Shown here: in pieces, positions 8,377 through 16,314 of the stretch
Numbering within the stretch: the stretch's first letter is position 1
Layout of the letters: each line of letters begins with the position of its first letter
Assembly: GCF_001510895.1 (NCBI RefSeq)
Contig: NZ_LPWA01000142.1
Coordinates: 1 to 64,000, forward strand
Direction of reading: 5' to 3'
DNA: 64,000 nt
Origin: Mesorhizobium loti
Lineage (GTDB): Bacteria; Pseudomonadota; Alphaproteobacteria; Rhizobiales; Rhizobiaceae
Notes under the pieces: model-generated
The model's database searches: none
What the model saw: only the letters and a program-made list of their open reading frames with translations
Told to the model about the DNA's origin: nothing
Made by a program: the position numbers and the translations under genes

Positions 8377-8919
8377 GCCCAATGGCTATCATCGATGTTC
8401 CCTGGGCTCGAACGTCAACGGCGCGAATGTGCCGCGCCCGCTCATTTGCAGCTTTCGCTGACGGTCCACTCTCTCGGCGCGCCCAGAGGCGGAGCCAGTG
8501 ATCGGCTGCGGCTTCGGGCCGAGCAAATTCAAGATGCTGATATAGGGGATGCGGTCACTGTGGTTGATGGCGGTTTGCGCAGCCAAGGCGCCGGCTGGAG
8601 GAGGAGCCAGGCTATGAGAATGGTGGAGATCATGGGGCGCTTCTGACGACAGATGAGCCCGGCTTGCTTTTGGGGTTGTGATTGAGGCTTGCAAGCCGGG
8701 CTATGCACCGGCCGATGGGCGGGGGGCTTGAGGTTTATCAGCCGGCGCGAGCGCAGACTGTCCGATTTGCCGGCAAGTCCGCAATCGACGGAGGTCCACG
8801 CTGCCAATGGCATTGGTCTGAAAAACGAAAAGATATAGCTGGATGCCTAACCTGCTGGTACGGGGCGTCATAGGTGCGTAACGGAGGCTAGGATCAGGAT
8901 CGTGACCCTAAGGGGCGGG
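8377..8919. other. Gene-free stretch with one long inverted repeat
   Basis: Frames in this region are mutually overlapping shadows with no recognisable protein. The only structure is the 12-bp inverted repeat at 8656-8702, listed separately. The sequence probably represents decayed accessory DNA. Confidence 0.4.
8656..8702. repeat. 12-bp perfect inverted repeat with 23-nt loop
   Basis: AGCCCGGCTTGC (8656-8667) and GCAAGCCGGGCT (8691-8702) are exact reverse complements. No T-run follows on either strand, so it is not a typical intrinsic terminator. It could be a mobile-element end or an RNA hairpin. Confidence 0.4.
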
Positions 8920-9100
8920 GGCCCCCTACGAACCGCTGTGCGACCCCAATGGGGAATGGCTGGTCTGGGATGCTGTGCGAGAGAAGGTGGCCGAGTTCGA
9001 TGGCTACGTTTTCTAGGCCTCACGCAGAGAGAGGCCTTGAGATTCTCGACGCTGATGAACGATATGGTAAGGCCTGCGACTAGCGAAGGTTCAAAGTGCC
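8920..9100 (+). pseudogene. Frameshifted fragment of a small unknown protein
   Basis: One frame reads NGEWLVWDAVREKVAEFDG and stops at a TAG at 9014-9016; the adjacent frame continues LGLTQREALRFSTLMNDM. Adding one T at the four-T run near 9010 joins them. The result resembles small rhizobial proteins of about 60-70 residues, but I cannot name the family. Low confidence. Confidence 0.25.
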
Positions 9101-9149
9101 GATCTGCAGAGCAGGCATGAGATATTTCGCTGTACGAGCAGGGACCTTA

Positions 9150-9812
9150 CGGGAAGGTGCACGCCTATGGGCATGAGCGCGAGGCCATGCGGTTCTACGA
9201 CAAATTCTCCCGTGAAGCCCCCGACGGGGCGAGCGTCGACGCCGCGCTCGTCACACTGCCCTCGGGCGACCGTGCCTTCAGCATCTCGGCTTGCTATGTC
9301 GGGTCGCCCGAAGCGGGCGAACCCGTGATCGCGCCGCTGATGAAATTCGGATCCCCCATCGATAGCCGTCTTCAAGCCATTCCTTACCTCTAGATTCAAT
9401 CGGCGGGCGACAGCCTCTTTCCACGCGGACGACGCTACTACTGGAAAGCGCAGTTCCTGCGTGAGATCAGCGATGGTGCGATCGAGGCGCTGCTCGACAA
9501 TTACGCGTGGGCTCCCAATCACTCGTCCCTGCTGGTTTTCCAGCAGGTCGGCGGAGCGATCGCCCGCGTGCCCGCGTCGGATTCGCCCTACGCCAATCGC
9601 GATGCGACGCTTGACTGCTTCCCGATTGCGATCTGGGACGATCCGGCCGATGACGAGGCAAATATCCGCCGGGCGCGCGATCTGTGGAATGCGGTCGGGC
9701 CATTCTCCACCGGCGGCGTCTACGCAAACAATCTCGGTCATGAGGGCGACGAGCGCGTGCGTGACGCTTACGGCGGAAATTATGCGCGCTTCGCCGCCGC
9801 CGCCGTCGCGCC
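9150..9812 (+). pseudogene. FAD-linked oxidase (BBE-type), truncated remnant
   Basis: The translation in one frame matches the C-terminal half of berberine-bridge-like FAD oxidases: MRFYDKFSREAPDG, FSISACYVGSPEAGE, RRYYWKAQFL, then the BBE end VYANNLGHEGDERVRDAYG and NYARFAA. A TAG at 9391-9393 interrupts it in frame. The N-terminal FAD-binding domain is missing, and the last residues after NYARFAA are replaced by transporter-like sequence. It is a dead gene fragment from a deletion or recombination event. Confidence 0.7.
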
Positions 9813-9814
9813 CC

Positions 9815-9945
9815 TTGTCTGCGACAGCCTCGGTGCGAGCCTGGCCGACATCGGTATTCTAGTCGGCCTCTATCTTGCGCCCGGGTCGCGTTGGCCCGAC
9901 CCGGCGCTGCCATCGGCTAGCGCTATGGTGACAAGGCGACCGTTC
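9815..9945 (+). pseudogene. MFS transporter N-terminal fragment (CynX/NimT-like)
   Basis: Directly behind the FAD-oxidase fragment, the frame continues DSLGASLADIGILVGLYLAPG, a good match to the first loops of CynX/NimT-type MFS permeases. After a frame change the next conserved block appears as VALARPGAAIG, a stop, then RYGDKATV. Only about 40 residues are left. It records a junction between two unrelated decayed genes. Confidence 0.5.
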
Positions 9946-10424
9946 GGCAAACTTACAACCTGGGCCGGCACCGCGACCGCCGCGCTCGATTTCGGCGCCG
10001 CCGCACTGTTCCTAGCCATCATTCCACCGGATCACCCGCCTTCAACAAGCATCGCCAAATTGCAATCGCAGCTTCGAAGCACTGGCGACCATTCGTGGTT
10101 ACGAATGTTCTATTGCCCAAAACTGGCAACGGCCGCGCTCGCGATCCAACCGGGCGGGCTCTTCTGGGTGTTGGATCGCCACTACCCAAAGGCAGGCAGC
10201 AGGGTTCGACTGCCGCCTCACGTGGTACACAATTTGAAAATGTGCCGCCCGCCGCAGAGTCGGAACGATGACATTGTCGACGGGACCTGTAGGCTAGTTG
10301 CGGAACCCATTGTTGAGATCGCGAAACAGAATGCCCAAATCCTCATCAACGTTGCGGCACAGGGCAGTCCAGAGACTGATTTGGATTAAAACGAGCTCGG
10401 CCCGTTTCGCGATAGTCTGCGGCC
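9946..10424. other. Stretch without a recognisable gene
   Basis: A plus-strand frame stays open to 10389 and ends QILINVAAQGSPETDLD. It continues in frame from the pseudogene fragments above and matches no family I recognise. It is best seen as read-through of decayed DNA. Confidence 0.4.
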
Positions 10425-10634
10425 ATGGCTGAGGATGACGCGCGGACTTTCCGAAGATTTGCCTGCCCTCAATGCGGCGGGGCCGGCAAGGTGATCGAAT
10501 GCCAAAGGTGGACTGAATCGGGGGGAGCGTGTTGCGCCGAGAACAGTCTTGGTCCGAATTGCATCACGCAGAAAGTCCGCTGCGCAGGGTGCAACGGCAC
10601 GGGTCTGCGCGGCTATAATTTGCCATCGCCCTGA
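10425..10634 (+). CDS. Small zinc-ribbon-like protein
   Basis: A 69-residue frame with two Cys pairs spaced as in a DnaJ-type zinc finger: CPQCGGAGKVIEC near residue 14 and CAGCNGTGLRGYN near residue 53, with extra Cys between (ACCAENSLGPNC). Two CxxCxGxG half-sites could bind one zinc ion. No DnaJ J-domain is present. No partner gene is adjacent and the Shine-Dalgarno is weak, so the call rests on the motif. Confidence 0.45.
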   Translation: MAEDDARTFRRFACPQCGGAGKVIECQRWTESGGACCAENSLGPNCITQKVRCAGCNGTGLRGYNLPSP

Positions 10635-10671
10635 CAAACTGGTTCGCGACCTCTTCCTTGTCACCATGCCT

Positions 10672-10965
10672 TCACCTTCTCGCACCTGCTCGTTGCACAG
10701 GCCACTCTTCTGCTATTGCCGTGGCATTCAGCCTCGCCACACCGGACAATCGAGACGTTGTGGAAAGGATCCAAGCCTCTACTGTTCGGCGAACTGCTTT
10801 TTCTAGCTCAACCTCGTCAGAGACGCCTCGTCGATAGAGCGTAATGACCCTCAGCGCTCGCTTTTCGCGCTGCGCCTCACTCTCGGGACCAATTCTGCTT
10901 CGCTCGAACACGCGAGCCAGCAGTTCTACTTCTTCGGGTGTGAACGCACCTGCGCCGAAAGGCAT
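10672..10965 (-). CDS. Hypothetical helical protein, 97 residues
   Basis: The translation is soluble, charged and predicted largely helical (FTPEEVELLARVFERSRIG, RALRVITLYRRGVSDEVEL). Composition looks like a real protein rather than an antisense shadow. I do not recognise a family. It is divergent from the hydrolase relic, with a 20-bp palindrome between them at 11064-11083. Confidence 0.4.
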   Translation of the reverse strand: MPFGAGAFTPEEVELLARVFERSRIGPESEAQREKRALRVITLYRRGVSDEVELEKAVRRTVEAWILSTTSRLSGVARLNATAIAEEWPVQRAGARR

Positions 10966-11063
10966 GTTCGCGAGAGCGTTGGTATTCGCGCGATCCAGTC
11001 GGCGATATTTCTTGTTGGGCTCAGGTACTCATCGGCCTGAAGACTGTCGGGGTGCAGAAGCCT

Positions 11064-11083
11064 CATGACCCATATGGGTCATG
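11064..11083. promoter_or_regulatory. Perfect 20-bp palindrome, candidate operator
   Basis: CATGACCCATATGGGTCATG is fully self-complementary. It lies between the minus-strand gene ending its upstream side at 10965 and the plus-strand hydrolase at 11184. A dimeric repressor site (TetR or GntR size) is likely, but no cognate regulator gene lies next to it. Confidence 0.45.
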
Positions 11084-11183
11084 CTACAACTTCGCCGTCG
11101 GATATCATGCTCTCCAGAAAGGTGTCGCAGAACTTGCTTCAAAGGGGGGTAACTTGCAGGCCATTTCCCGACTTATTTTCATC

Positions 11184-12302
11184 ATGCTGGACCGGATCTT
11201 TTTCCTCACGGTAGCATCAGTGCTTCTCTGCGCGTGGAGCGGTAACGCCCAGTAGAGAGAGTTCAAGAAGACGAACTGCTGGTTCGAAATCCCGCTGGAC
11301 CGCTCAATGACCTGCGGCACCCTCAATGTGCCGGAGAATCGCAAGAAGAACACCGAAGCTGAAATCATCCTGTCGGTGGTGAACTTCGAGCCCGACCGCG
11401 AACGGCATGAACCGATCGTGTTCCTCACGGGCGGACCTGGCCAACCCTCCGACATAGGAGACGAGGACGACATCGAGGAATGGTGGCAGTTCATCAGCGC
11501 TCAGAGCTGGATGATCGGACGCCGGGTGGTCGTGGCCGACCAGCGCGGAATAGGAAAGTCAAATCCCTCGCTCGACTGCTCACAGTATTTCAAGGCCGAT
11601 TACTGGAACGCCATTTCGGCGAGCGTTGACGATCGCGATGCCATTGAAAGCCTGCCGGAACTGATCGAGAGGACATACAAACACGATTTCAGGCCGCTTG
11701 CGGATATGGTCTTCGAAGCGGATGACATAGAGATTTCCCAGGGAATGGATTTTTCGGTCACTTGCTCCGAGAGCGACCGACGCGACCTGTCCAACTGGCG
11801 CGGCGAATACTGGGCGAAATGGATTGAGGCAGACGACTACACCTGGGTGTGCCCGCTTTGGCTCCTTGAAAGTGGGCCAGTCTCGCAAAAGCATCCACGC
11901 CGCTCGAATATTCCCGCTCTGCTGCTGTCGGGAGAATATGACCCTGCAACACCCTCCGACTGGGCATATCACGCGGCCAAAAGCCTTCCTCTTGGCCAAG
12001 TGGTCGTCTTTCGCGGGATCGGGCACGACGTGATCGATTCCGATCCTTGCGGATCCGAAGTCGTTGCTGATTTCCTGGCGAACCCGCGACGCAAGCTGAA
12101 GACTGACTGCGTTGAGCACATGGAGCTCCGCGGTTCACCGTCGCCATGGAGGGCTTGCAGCCGGGGGCGGCAACGCAACATGCCGCAGCGGCGAATAGGT
12201 CGCCCAGACAGACGAGATTGCCGTTCCGGTTCGGGCACCGTTTTTCCATGTCGCCCCGTATCGACAATCACCGATAATCGAAAAGGAGAGGACTATGGGT
12301 AA
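11184..12302 (+). pseudogene. Secreted alpha/beta-hydrolase (prolyl-aminopeptidase-like), inactivated
   Basis: From the ATG at 11184 a signal peptide is read (MLDRIFFLTVASVLLCAWSG), then a TAG at 11253-11255 stops it. The same frame continues to 12302 with the fold's hallmarks: FLTGGPGQ (oxyanion loop), VVADQRGIGKS, GEYDPATPSDW (acid residue) and GIGHDVI (catalytic His). The middle section with the GxSxG nucleophile elbow is absent: after SVDDRDA the sequence jumps to a later lid segment. A nonsense codon plus a deletion of the nucleophile make it non-functional as a hydrolase. Confidence 0.75.
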
Positions 12303-12516
12303 GCACCTTTGGCTGAGCATGGCGCTAACTTGTTCAGTGACACTTTTGACTTCGGCAGCCCTCGAGGCAAAGTCTTTCAAGCTATTCGAAGGCAAGGAAT
12401 GCAGGAATGACTACAAAAGGCTTTGCCCAATGATTCCGATCGGCAAATGCGATCTGCAAAGCATGGTCGAGCAGCTGTCGCCCGCCTGCAAAGCCTACGT
12501 TGAGAAGCACAAGTGA
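12295..12516 (+). CDS. Small secreted Cys-rich protein
   Basis: A 73-residue protein with a strong AAGGAGAG Shine-Dalgarno before the ATG. The first 25 residues are a signal peptide (MALTCSVTLLTSAALEA). The mature 48 residues hold four Cys in the pattern C-x7-C-x7-C-x11-C (KECRNDYKRLCP, GKCDLQ, LSPACK), similar to the Cys-rich repeats found in some periplasmic proteins. It overlaps the tail of the hydrolase relic by 8 bp. Role unknown; probably periplasmic with two disulfides. Confidence 0.65.
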   Translation: MGKHLWLSMALTCSVTLLTSAALEAKSFKLFEGKECRNDYKRLCPMIPIGKCDLQSMVEQLSPACKAYVEKHK

Positions 12517-12620
12517 GGGCCGTCATCGGATCTCGCCTGTTTGGTAGATCTTGACGCGGAATTTCGACGCGCATCTTTCGGTAGGCTGAACTCATCGGAG
12601 CACCCCTACGAGGGTAGGGC

Positions 12621-12800
12621 ATGGCGGGGCAGTTCCGATGGGATTGTGTCGATGATGCCGTGCCTGCTTTTCTGGTGTTGTGCTCAGCCACGGACGTTCG
12701 CACACCGGACGAGATTCTGGTCTCAGCTACCGGCAAGCCGCTCTCAACGGAGGATTATCTTGCTGATCTGTCGCAAAAGGTAGTTGCGCTCGCGAACTAG
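12621..12800 (+). CDS. Hypothetical 59-residue protein
   Basis: The frame MAGQFRWDCVDDAVPAFL continues to KVVALAN and TAG at 12798-12800. Composition is balanced and protein-like (DEILVSATGKPLSTEDYLADL), unlike the Arg/Ser-rich shadow frames around it. It resembles the end of a larger protein and may be a fragment. No family recognised; GAGGG upstream could serve as ribosome site. Confidence 0.3.
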   Translation: MAGQFRWDCVDDAVPAFLVLCSATDVRTPDEILVSATGKPLSTEDYLADLSQKVVALAN

Positions 12801-12875
12801 ATAAGGGTTCTCATTAGGCGCGACGCTGCGGATGAAGGCGAATTCGCGAAACCTGCGGGACAGCCGCTGAGCCCC

Positions 12876-13097
12876 CTACTTTGCCTTCCCATCAAAGATG
12901 ACTGCGCGGCCGCGTGCACCACTCATGCGCACTATGAGGCTTTCAAGCTCTTCGTCGGTCATTGCGGTTGTAACGTTCCGGCGGCATTCGACGATCGTTT
13001 CAGCGACTGAAATGCCAGCGCCTGTTGGCGCATCATCAAATATACGCCCCATCTCGATAACAACATCGGCGTCGATATTTCCAGGCCAGTCTTGCAT
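12876..13097 (-). CDS. Hypothetical 73-residue protein
   Basis: Starting at the ATG at 13097, the protein reads MQDWPGNIDADVVIEMGRIF and later AETIVECRRNVTTAMTDEEL. It is acidic and soluble, with predicted helices and no signal peptide. The start at 13166 adds a Pro/Ser-rich extension that looks non-coding. I do not recognise the family. No operon partners. Confidence 0.4.
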   Translation of the reverse strand: MQDWPGNIDADVVIEMGRIFDDAPTGAGISVAETIVECRRNVTTAMTDEELESLIVRMSGARGRAVIFDGKAK

Positions 13098-13823
13098 GGT
13101 ACTTTCCCTTTTGGACGTATCCTGCGGGTATCGGGACGGGCCCAACTCTGTGCCCGCAGGAGGCAACGACTCCCACCCCGTGGATCAATACCCGGACCTT
13201 CGGCAATGATCGTCACGATAACGGACGCTGGGACGTCGTCGATTGAAGAAGGCGTAAGCGCCCGCATCAAGCCAACCCGCTATTTTCGTCGGGCAGATAC
13301 ATGCAATGAGGATGGCGGTCGTCACCGAATCCTCGAGAGCGCCGCGTAGGACCGATAGGCGCAATTTTTCCTTTGGGTTCATCGAACTCACCTGCGCCCT
13401 GATTGCCCCGTGCGCAAAGTCCGCCCTCTGCACCGATGCCGGATGGTCGGCGCGAATGACTTCCTATCGTGGCTCAATGGGTGGAACACCTGGCGAAGGT
13501 CACGTTCGGCGGTGACAATAGTCATATCATGCGGCCGACTCGAAACTGTCACGGGAGTGCAGCTATCGGGACTTCGCCTTGCTTGAAAAAAATGGCGCCG
13601 CTCCTCAGGCGTGTTCGCGCCTCTGCGCATGTCAGCCCGACCACGCTGCCCGTTCGGCTCTGCAAGAGCAGGGCGGCGGCGAAGGCCCCCCTTCTGTGAG
13701 GGTCGCATCTGGACCTACCGGAAAAACCCCAGCAGCGCGCATCAATTGCATGCTCTCAACTGATTAGGCGCGCCTCAAGATGGCCGAGGCTATTCAAGAC
13801 CAGCGGCCAAAAAGTCAAAGTCT
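13098..13823. other. Long stretch without a supported gene
   Basis: All frames over these 726 bp are short, Arg/Ser/Ala-rich and overlap each other. No motif, repeat or hairpin stood out. It fits the general picture of decayed accessory DNA around it. Confidence 0.4.
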
Positions 13824-14324
13824 CTACGCGGCGCTGCTGGGTTCGGGCACCGCAAATTCGCTGGCAAGATCAACAGCGCGGCCTTGGCGGGCTGATTGTT
13901 GGGCGGCGAGACCGATGACGACGGCCCACCAGCCGTCTTTCAAGGTCACCTCAACATTGCCTTGCCCGCGCACTGCGGCGACAAAGCGGACGTGCTCGAA
14001 ATAGGTCGAACCGTTGTGATCGCCTGCCTCGAGCAGCCGGGGGTCGACCGGAGTCTCCACCAGGCGCGGCCCCGGCGGGTTGCGCGGACTGACGATCAGC
14101 TCCGGCACGGGCGCGGGCCCCAGATGCCGCGGCCAGAAGCGACCGGGCCCGGGCACCCGGCATTCGATCTTGCCGTTGCCGCCGACAGCGCAGAGCTCCT
14201 CCTGGTAGCGACTGCCCTCGGCGAACATGCATAGCTCCAGCATGGCGCGCGCGCCGCTCGCGAAATCAACGAGCACATAACCATGGTCGACAATGTCCGG
14301 CGTCTCGCCGCCATAGGGCGACAT
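13824..14324 (-). pseudogene. Gfo/Idh/MocA oxidoreductase, C-terminal fragment
   Basis: The 166 residues match the C-terminal half of Gfo/Idh/MocA dehydrogenases: TPDIVDHGYVLVDFASGARA, MFAEGSRYQEELCAVGG, PGPGRFWPRHLGP and AGDHNGSTYFEHVRF. The N-terminal Rossmann domain with the GxGxxG motif and the catalytic EKP lysine is missing. A TAA lies two codons before the first ATG. The gene appears cut where the recombinase remnant at 14420 begins. Confidence 0.75.
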
Positions 14325-14419
14325 GCATTAGCTTTGGCGAAGAAACGCCTCCGCGGCGAGGCGATCGCTTCGCGCAATCAACCGGAGTTTCGTCTGCTGG
14401 CCTTGGATGACGCCCAACA

Positions 14420-14567
14420 CGCGCCGTGCCTTGCTGCCATCGACTGCGAACCTCCGCCCCACCAGCGGGCGAGGTTTCCCGGGCACGCCAAGATCGAGGA
14501 TACTGTTCGTTATCTTGGCGTGGACGTCGAAGACGTACTCACCCTCGCCGAGGGGACTAAGATCTGA
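14420..14567 (+). pseudogene. Tyrosine recombinase, C-terminal remnant
   Basis: The end PGHAKIEDTVRYLGVDVEDV followed by LTLAEGTKI matches the extreme C-terminus of a rhizobial phage-type integrase family (GHxKIExTVRYLGxxxEDAL...AE), including the active-site Tyr of VRYLG. The previous block RRALLPSTANLR sits in another frame. The rest of the enzyme is gone. It is a scar of a former mobile element. Confidence 0.55.
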
Positions 14568-14670
14568 TCATAGTTGCCCTCGTGCGGCCGAGGGCGGCGG
14601 TCATTCGTGGAAAGAAGCCACCCGGTTGGGGGCTGCAAGTGCCTTCAAACTTGGTGTAGACCCAGTCCCG

Positions 14671-15285
14671 CTAAGCGGCTCTTTTTGCGAAAGCCCAAAC
14701 CATCAGCGGATACTCCTCGTCATTGCTGAGGTCCCGCCACAGCCCGTAAGCCCGCACCGGGCCGCCGATATGGGCCTTGGCACATGCCTTGTTGCCCCAT
14801 CCAAAGGCTTGCACATCATCCTCGCCGAAGCCGCCTTCGACCATCAGCTGTTTCAGTCCGGCTGGAGTCCAACGGTTATAGTCGTGCGGCCGCGCATGCA
14901 CCCGAAACAAGAAGGGCGTCGCAATCATCGCCCACCCGCCGGGCTTGGTCATCGCGTAGATGTTGGCGGCGGCCGCATGTGGGCGCCGCACATGCTCCAG
15001 CACCTGGTCGGCTATGACGATGGAATACTGCTCGTCGGTGCGGTCCTTGCAGATGTCAAAGTCCGGAAAATCGACTGATCGATAGTCCGGGCACAATGCG
15101 CGCCAATAGCGGTTCCAGCCTGGCGAAACCTCAATCACGTCGCGCGATTTGCGGTTGGCTGCTTCGAGAAACGCTGTGAAAGCTTCGATCTGCCGGATGC
15201 GCAGCCAGTTGCGGGAATCATAGCCGATCAGGCGCTTTACAGCTTGCTTCCCGCGGGTTTTCAGGGCGCCAAGGCTCGTCGTCAA
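14671..15285 (-). CDS. Class I SAM-dependent methyltransferase
   Basis: A 204-residue protein with a Methyltransf_11-type fold: RDVIEVSPGWNRYWRALCP (motif I region, SAM site), VDFPDFDICKDRTDEQYSIV, then VIADQVLEHVRRPHAA (motif IV/post-motif) and MTKPGGWAMIATPFLFRVH. The frame is complete. Relatives often act on sugars, lipids or small metabolites, but the substrate cannot be read here. It stands alone, convergent with the recombinase remnant. Confidence 0.75.
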   Translation of the reverse strand: MTTSLGALKTRGKQAVKRLIGYDSRNWLRIRQIEAFTAFLEAANRKSRDVIEVSPGWNRYWRALCPDYRSVDFPDFDICKDRTDEQYSIVIADQVLEHVRRPHAAAANIYAMTKPGGWAMIATPFLFRVHARPHDYNRWTPAGLKQLMVEGGFGEDDVQAFGWGNKACAKAHIGGPVRAYGLWRDLSNDEEYPLMVWAFAKRAA

Positions 15286-15423
15286 TTCGACCTCCTCCGC
15301 TGGCCCGCCGCGAAAATCCTTCTACAAAGATCCTTCTACATTGAGAAGGGTACAAAAGAATGACGTTAGGAGGAGAGCCGGGCGACCAAGACGCCGGCCT
15401 CCCCTCCAGTCACAAGCCGGTGA

Positions 15424-15741
15424 TCAATAATCGCCGTTGTAGTAACGGTCATCGCAGGGCGCGGTGTAGATGCGACCGTAGCGATCCTGATAGCGGCAGA
15501 GCTGCTCGCCGCGGCGCTGCGGCGTGGTGGCGCTGCCGACGACGGCGCCGAGCAGCGCGCCGCTCGCAGCACCGATGACGGTGCTCTTGGTGTTGCCGCC
15601 GATGGCCTGGCCGACCAACGCGCCGCCGGCGCCGCCGATCAGCGCGCCGGTGGTAGCCCGCTGTTGGCCCTCGGTCTGCGTCTCGCAGCCGGCAAGTGCC
15701 GCGGTCATCAGTACCGCCACGAAAACCTTCTTGATGATCAT
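15424..15741 (-). CDS. Glycine-zipper outer-membrane lipoprotein
   Basis: A 105-residue lipoprotein. The start at 15741 follows a GAAGGAG site and gives the signal MIIKKVFVAVLMTAALAGC with lipobox LAGC (Cys at residue 19). Behind it come Gly-rich zipper segments (ATTGALIGGAGGALVGQAIG, GAASGALLGAVVGSATT) typical of the glycine-zipper 2TM family, and a Tyr/Cys-rich tail (CRYQDRYGRIYTAPCDDRYY). Such proteins associate with the outer membrane and respond to envelope stress. It is a single-gene unit. Confidence 0.8.
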   Translation of the reverse strand: MIIKKVFVAVLMTAALAGCETQTEGQQRATTGALIGGAGGALVGQAIGGNTKSTVIGAASGALLGAVVGSATTPQRRGEQLCRYQDRYGRIYTAPCDDRYYNGDY

Positions 15742-15929
15742 CTCCAGAACTCCTTCGAAGCCCCAAAGACCAAAAGAAACAGGGGCGTACCGAGCCGCAG
15801 TGGGCTCGCATTGCGGCGGAACGGCGGCGCGCTTTCTCACGAAATGAGTCATGGTTTCCCGGCTGTTGAAGACCATGGTCTCCAAAACGCAAAGACAGCG
15901 CTTGCGGCGGTAACCGATTTTGCGATGGT

Positions 15930-16190
15930 TTATTCGGCCGTCAGCGGGATCAGGATTGGCACACCTGAACGATGGTCCTTGTCGGCCATAACCTTCTCGA
16001 TCGATGAGGGCTCTGGAATGGTTCCGCCATCGTCAACGAGGGCGTCGACGTGGAAGGCTAGCGCCTGCTGGGCCAGCTTGCACGCGTCGTCCATGCTTAC
16101 GCCGGCCGTGATCACGCCCGGGAAGTCGGGGAAGGACACGCCGAAGTCGCTGTCGTCCTCTTTGTGGACCAGTCCGATGTAGTGACGCAT
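15930..16190 (-). CDS. HicB-family antitoxin, without visible HicA
   Basis: An 86-residue protein with the HicB-like RNase-H fold: RHYIGLVHKEDDSDFGVSF, then PDFPGVITAGVSMDDACKLAQ and a final VPILIPLTAE. The usual C-terminal ribbon-helix-helix DNA-binding part is absent and no HicA toxin frame lies upstream in 16191-16314. It may be an orphan, or a shortened antitoxin left behind when adjacent DNA was exchanged. A recombinase gene starts divergently 124 bp away. Confidence 0.75.
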   Translation of the reverse strand: MRHYIGLVHKEDDSDFGVSFPDFPGVITAGVSMDDACKLAQQALAFHVDALVDDGGTIPEPSSIEKVMADKDHRSGVPILIPLTAE

Positions 16191-16314
16191 TTGCTACCCC
16201 AGTCGGCGGCCCCCAAGGGAAGCCAAGCATTCGATAAAAACTGGACAGGTATTCCTAACCAAGCTGCAGGTCGCCGATCGCTAGATTAAAACATCGGTAC
16301 GACGGCGAAAAGCG

